A stretch of DNA of 7,625 nucleotides from Planctomycetota bacterium (GTDB lineage: Bacteria; Planctomycetota; Phycisphaerae; WQYP01). The number at the start of each line of letters is the position of its first letter. Within the stretch, counting starts at the first letter, position 1. Below the pieces are notes generated by a model, which was given only the letters and a program-made list of their open reading frames with translations, searched no databases and was not told where the DNA came from. Below, piece after piece: positions 6,227 through 7,625 of the stretch. Location: assembly GCA_021818565.1 (NCBI GenBank), contig JAKATV010000258.1, positions 1 to 7,625 on the forward strand, given 5' to 3'. A program made the translations under genes and the position numbers.

Positions 6227-7264
6227 TTAACTGGGAACTTCGTTGGCCCGCGGGTGGGCGCTTTCATAGACATCCTGAATTCGTTTGGTGGTCAGGTGGG
6301 TATATATTTGCGTGGTGCTGAGGCTCTGGTGCCCCAGAAGTTCCTGCACAACGCGCAAGTCCGCGCCATGATTAAGCATATGCGTGGCAAAACTGTGCCG
6401 CAGGGTATGCGGGCTGATATCCGGATCCAAGTGTGCTTCGATCAGATATTTATCAAGCTTTCGACGCACCGAACGCGTACTAAGCCGCTGACCGTGTTTG
6501 TTGATAAACAACGGTGCGTCCGGTGAATCCTGTGTCATAATGGTTTTTCTCTGATCCATATACTTGGTAAGGGCGGCAATGGCGGTTTGTCCGACGGGGC
6601 TTACACGTTCCTTCTTGCCCTTGCCGCGCACTTTAAGTACGCCGCCAACGGTATCCAGATCATCGACATTCAAACCAACCAGTTCGCTGACGCGCAACCC
6701 GGAGGAATAAATCACTTCCAGCATCGCTTTATCACGCGATCCGAGAATATCTGAATCATCCGGTGTTCGCAGCAGACGGGTAACCTGTTCTTCAGTCATA
6801 AATTTGGGAAGACGTTTATCGAGTTTCGGCGTGCGAATACTGAGCATGGGGTTATTACCGGTCAGGCCGCGCTTGTTAAGAAACTTAAAGAAACTGCGAA
6901 GCGTGGCCAGCTTGCGTGCGACCGTGGCTTTGGAGTAGTTATGCTCCCGCATGTGCTGGAGATAACGTCGCACATCTTCCGCATTTGCGTTCAGCAACAA
7001 TTTTTCAACAACCTGCGGTGCCGGCTCGTCGGGATGACCGCCCTGCTTGCTCTGCATTTCCCGTGAGAGATTCACGGCCGCATTGGCCGACACAGGCTGG
7101 GAAAGCAGCACGCTGGCGGGAATATCCTGAGCGCCAGCGAGGAACAATCCGAATTGCCGTAAATCGGCCCCGTAACATTTACTGGTATACGTGGAGAAAT
7201 GGCGCTCAAATTGAAGATAGCCAAGAAAGTCCTGCACCTGTTGGGGTAATGTATGCGTGTCCAT
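6227..7264 (-). CDS. xerC: XerC-like tyrosine recombinase
   Basis: Site-specific recombinase of the lambda-integrase family. Xer proteins resolve chromosome dimers at dif during division, acting as a XerC/XerD pair. Counted from ATG 7264 the protein has 345 residues against about 300 for most XerC. The N-terminal SAM-like core-binding domain covers about 7-140 and the catalytic domain about 150-345. Catalytic residues are complete: Arg191 (SGLRVSEL), Lys215 (RGKGKKER), His286 and Arg289 (SPHTLRHSFATHML), His312 (ELLGHQSLSTTQ) and the nucleophile Tyr321 (IYTH). The C-terminal VYESAHPRA resembles XerC more than XerD. The extra length is an insertion around residues 47-92 that splits the usual N-terminal helices. 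A TTG at 7303 could add 13 residues, but ATG is preferred, with GGAG 11 bases upstream. It is convergent with the ehu genes, and its function is probably unrelated to them. Confidence 0.93.
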   Translation of the reverse strand: MDTHTLPQQVQDFLGYLQFERHFSTYTSKCYGADLRQFGLFLAGAQDIPASVLLSQPVSANAAVNLSREMQSKQGGHPDEPAPQVVEKLLLNANAEDVRRYLQHMREHNYSKATVARKLATLRSFFKFLNKRGLTGNNPMLSIRTPKLDKRLPKFMTEEQVTRLLRTPDDSDILGSRDKAMLEVIYSSGLRVSELVGLNVDDLDTVGGVLKVRGKGKKERVSPVGQTAIAALTKYMDQRKTIMTQDSPDAPLFINKHGQRLSTRSVRRKLDKYLIEAHLDPDISPHTLRHSFATHMLNHGADLRVVQELLGHQSLSTTQIYTHLTTKRIQDVYESAHPRANEVPS

Positions 7265-7353
7265 AAGTTTAATTGCTCCAAGGTCGGTTGCGGGGCGGCC
7301 CAATCATCCCGAAAGGGCTTACCGCGGGTATCGACCGTATGTTTGCACTGTCA

Positions 7354-7375
7354 TGAGCCGCATCCATTAGGCTCA
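7354..7375. repeat. Short inverted repeat upstream of xerC
   Basis: TGAGCC (7354-7359) and GGCTCA (7370-7375) are perfect inverted copies around a 10-base loop. It could be an operator-like dyad or a leader hairpin about 90 bases before xerC. At this length it may also be chance. Confidence 0.3.
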
Positions 7376-7433
7376 ACCCGTTCATTTTCGCTTTCACGGT
7401 TGAATCAATCCCCCACGAAGCACCACAGCCACT

Positions 7434-7468
7434 TGTCGGATGGACCGTGCAGAAGCCCGACAGCTTCT
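7434..7468. repeat. Nested inverted repeats able to form a pseudoknot
   Basis: AGAAGC (7451-7456) pairs with GCTTCT (7463-7468) around the loop CCGACA (7457-7462). That loop is in turn the exact complement of TGTCGG at 7434-7439. An RNA from either strand could form a hairpin whose loop pairs outside it, or the two pairings could compete. No known RNA family was recognised. Confidence 0.35.
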
Positions 7469-7520
7469 GATCGCGGGATCGGCTTGATGACCGTATCCAT
7501 GGTTGTTTATCGGCAATAAA

Positions 7521-7549
7521 TTGGAAATGGATGAGATACAATCGATAAA
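7521..7549 (+). promoter_or_regulatory. Weak promoter candidate reading rightward
   Basis: TTGGAA (7521-7526) and GATAAA (7544-7549) are separated by 17 bases, each matching the sigma-70 consensus at four of six positions. TACAAT at 7537-7542 matches the -10 better but has no matching -35. The block is locally AT-rich. It would drive a gene beyond the right edge; this is a weak call. Confidence 0.2.
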
Positions 7550-7555
7550 GTAAAG

Positions 7556-7624
7556 GCTGGTTTTCCGGATATAGGACGCTATTGGCGCTTGGAGCGGATG
7601 TTCCAGTAAAACCCGCTGGTTTTC
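7556..7624. repeat. 10-base direct repeat at the right edge
   Basis: GCTGGTTTTC occurs at 7556-7565 and again at 7615-7624, 59 bases apart start to start. The second copy is also the right half of a 6-bp hairpin, AAAACC (7608-7613) with GGTTTT (7618-7623). The window ends before it can be seen whether more copies follow. Confidence 0.35.
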
Positions 7625-7625
7625 A

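Larger units (their letters stand above)
7265..7625. other. Stretch without a recognisable gene, upstream of xerC
   Basis: These 361 bases hold no protein I can support. Open frames on both strands cross it, but their translations resemble no family and lack ribosome-binding sites. It contains several short inverted repeats (7354-7375, 7434-7462, 7451-7468, 7608-7623), an AT-rich block at about 7500-7555 and a 10-base direct repeat near the right edge. It must include the xerC promoter or read-through from the right, but I see no convincing minus-strand -35/-10 pair. No tRNA, riboswitch or known small RNA was recognised. Confidence 0.6.

Noticed and set aside
6227..7264. Tyrosine recombinase as the integrase of a genomic island carrying the ectoine operon
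   Set aside because: The sequence is XerC-like throughout, and no attachment-site repeat, tRNA gene or other mobility gene is visible. A housekeeping Xer gene is the simpler reading.
7253..7519. Plus-strand open frame of 88 codons containing a CLHCHEPH segment
   Set aside because: It starts inside xerC, lacks a Shine-Dalgarno, and the cysteines and histidines form no recognisable zinc or haem domain.
7269..7541. Minus-strand open frame of 90 codons upstream of xerC, staying open almost to the right edge
   Set aside because: It has only a TTG start without a ribosome-binding site, resembles no protein family, has unusual Ser/Arg/Trp-rich composition and covers the xerC ribosome-binding region.

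Overview
The window is dominated by one plus-strand gene train that makes, hydroxylates and imports the compatible solute ectoine. In order it holds ectA (truncated by the left edge), ectB, ectC and ectD, followed directly by the four genes of an Ehu-type ABC importer for ectoine and hydroxyectoine: the binding protein EhuB, the permeases EhuC and EhuD, and the ATPase EhuA. Three junctions are 4-base ATGA overlaps (ectA/ectB, ectB/ectC, ehuC/ehuD). The other gaps are 28 to 46 bases, each with a Shine-Dalgarno sequence and no visible terminator. The eight genes therefore look like one transcript of about 6.2 kb whose promoter lies left of the window.

The genes fit together as follows. EctB turns aspartate semialdehyde into diaminobutyrate, EctA acetylates it, EctC closes the ring to ectoine and EctD hydroxylates ectoine to 5-hydroxyectoine. 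EhuBCDA would take both solutes up from outside, either from the environment or after leakage from the cell. Ehu transporters are best known from Sinorhizobium meliloti, where they sit beside ectoine-degradation (eut) genes. Here the importer sits with biosynthesis and no degradation gene is visible, which points to osmoprotection and recovery rather than use as food. This coupling is the most interesting feature of the window.

After ehuA, a perfect 11-bp hairpin (6169-6194) separates the operon from a convergent minus-strand gene for a XerC-like tyrosine recombinase. Its catalytic residues are all present, and it has an insertion of roughly 45 residues in the N-terminal domain. The last 361 bases (7265-7625) hold no credible gene, only small inverted repeats, an AT-rich block and a short direct repeat at the edge.

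The organism is a bacterium exposed to salt or osmotic stress, with roughly balanced base composition. A periplasmic-type binding protein with a hydrophobic N-terminal segment and no lipobox suggests a diderm. I cannot name the phylum from this sequence. A planctomycete (Phycisphaerae-like) or another less-studied marine lineage is possible, but that is a guess. No known mobile element, CRISPR array, tRNA or rRNA was recognised, and I did not find a previously undescribed system.
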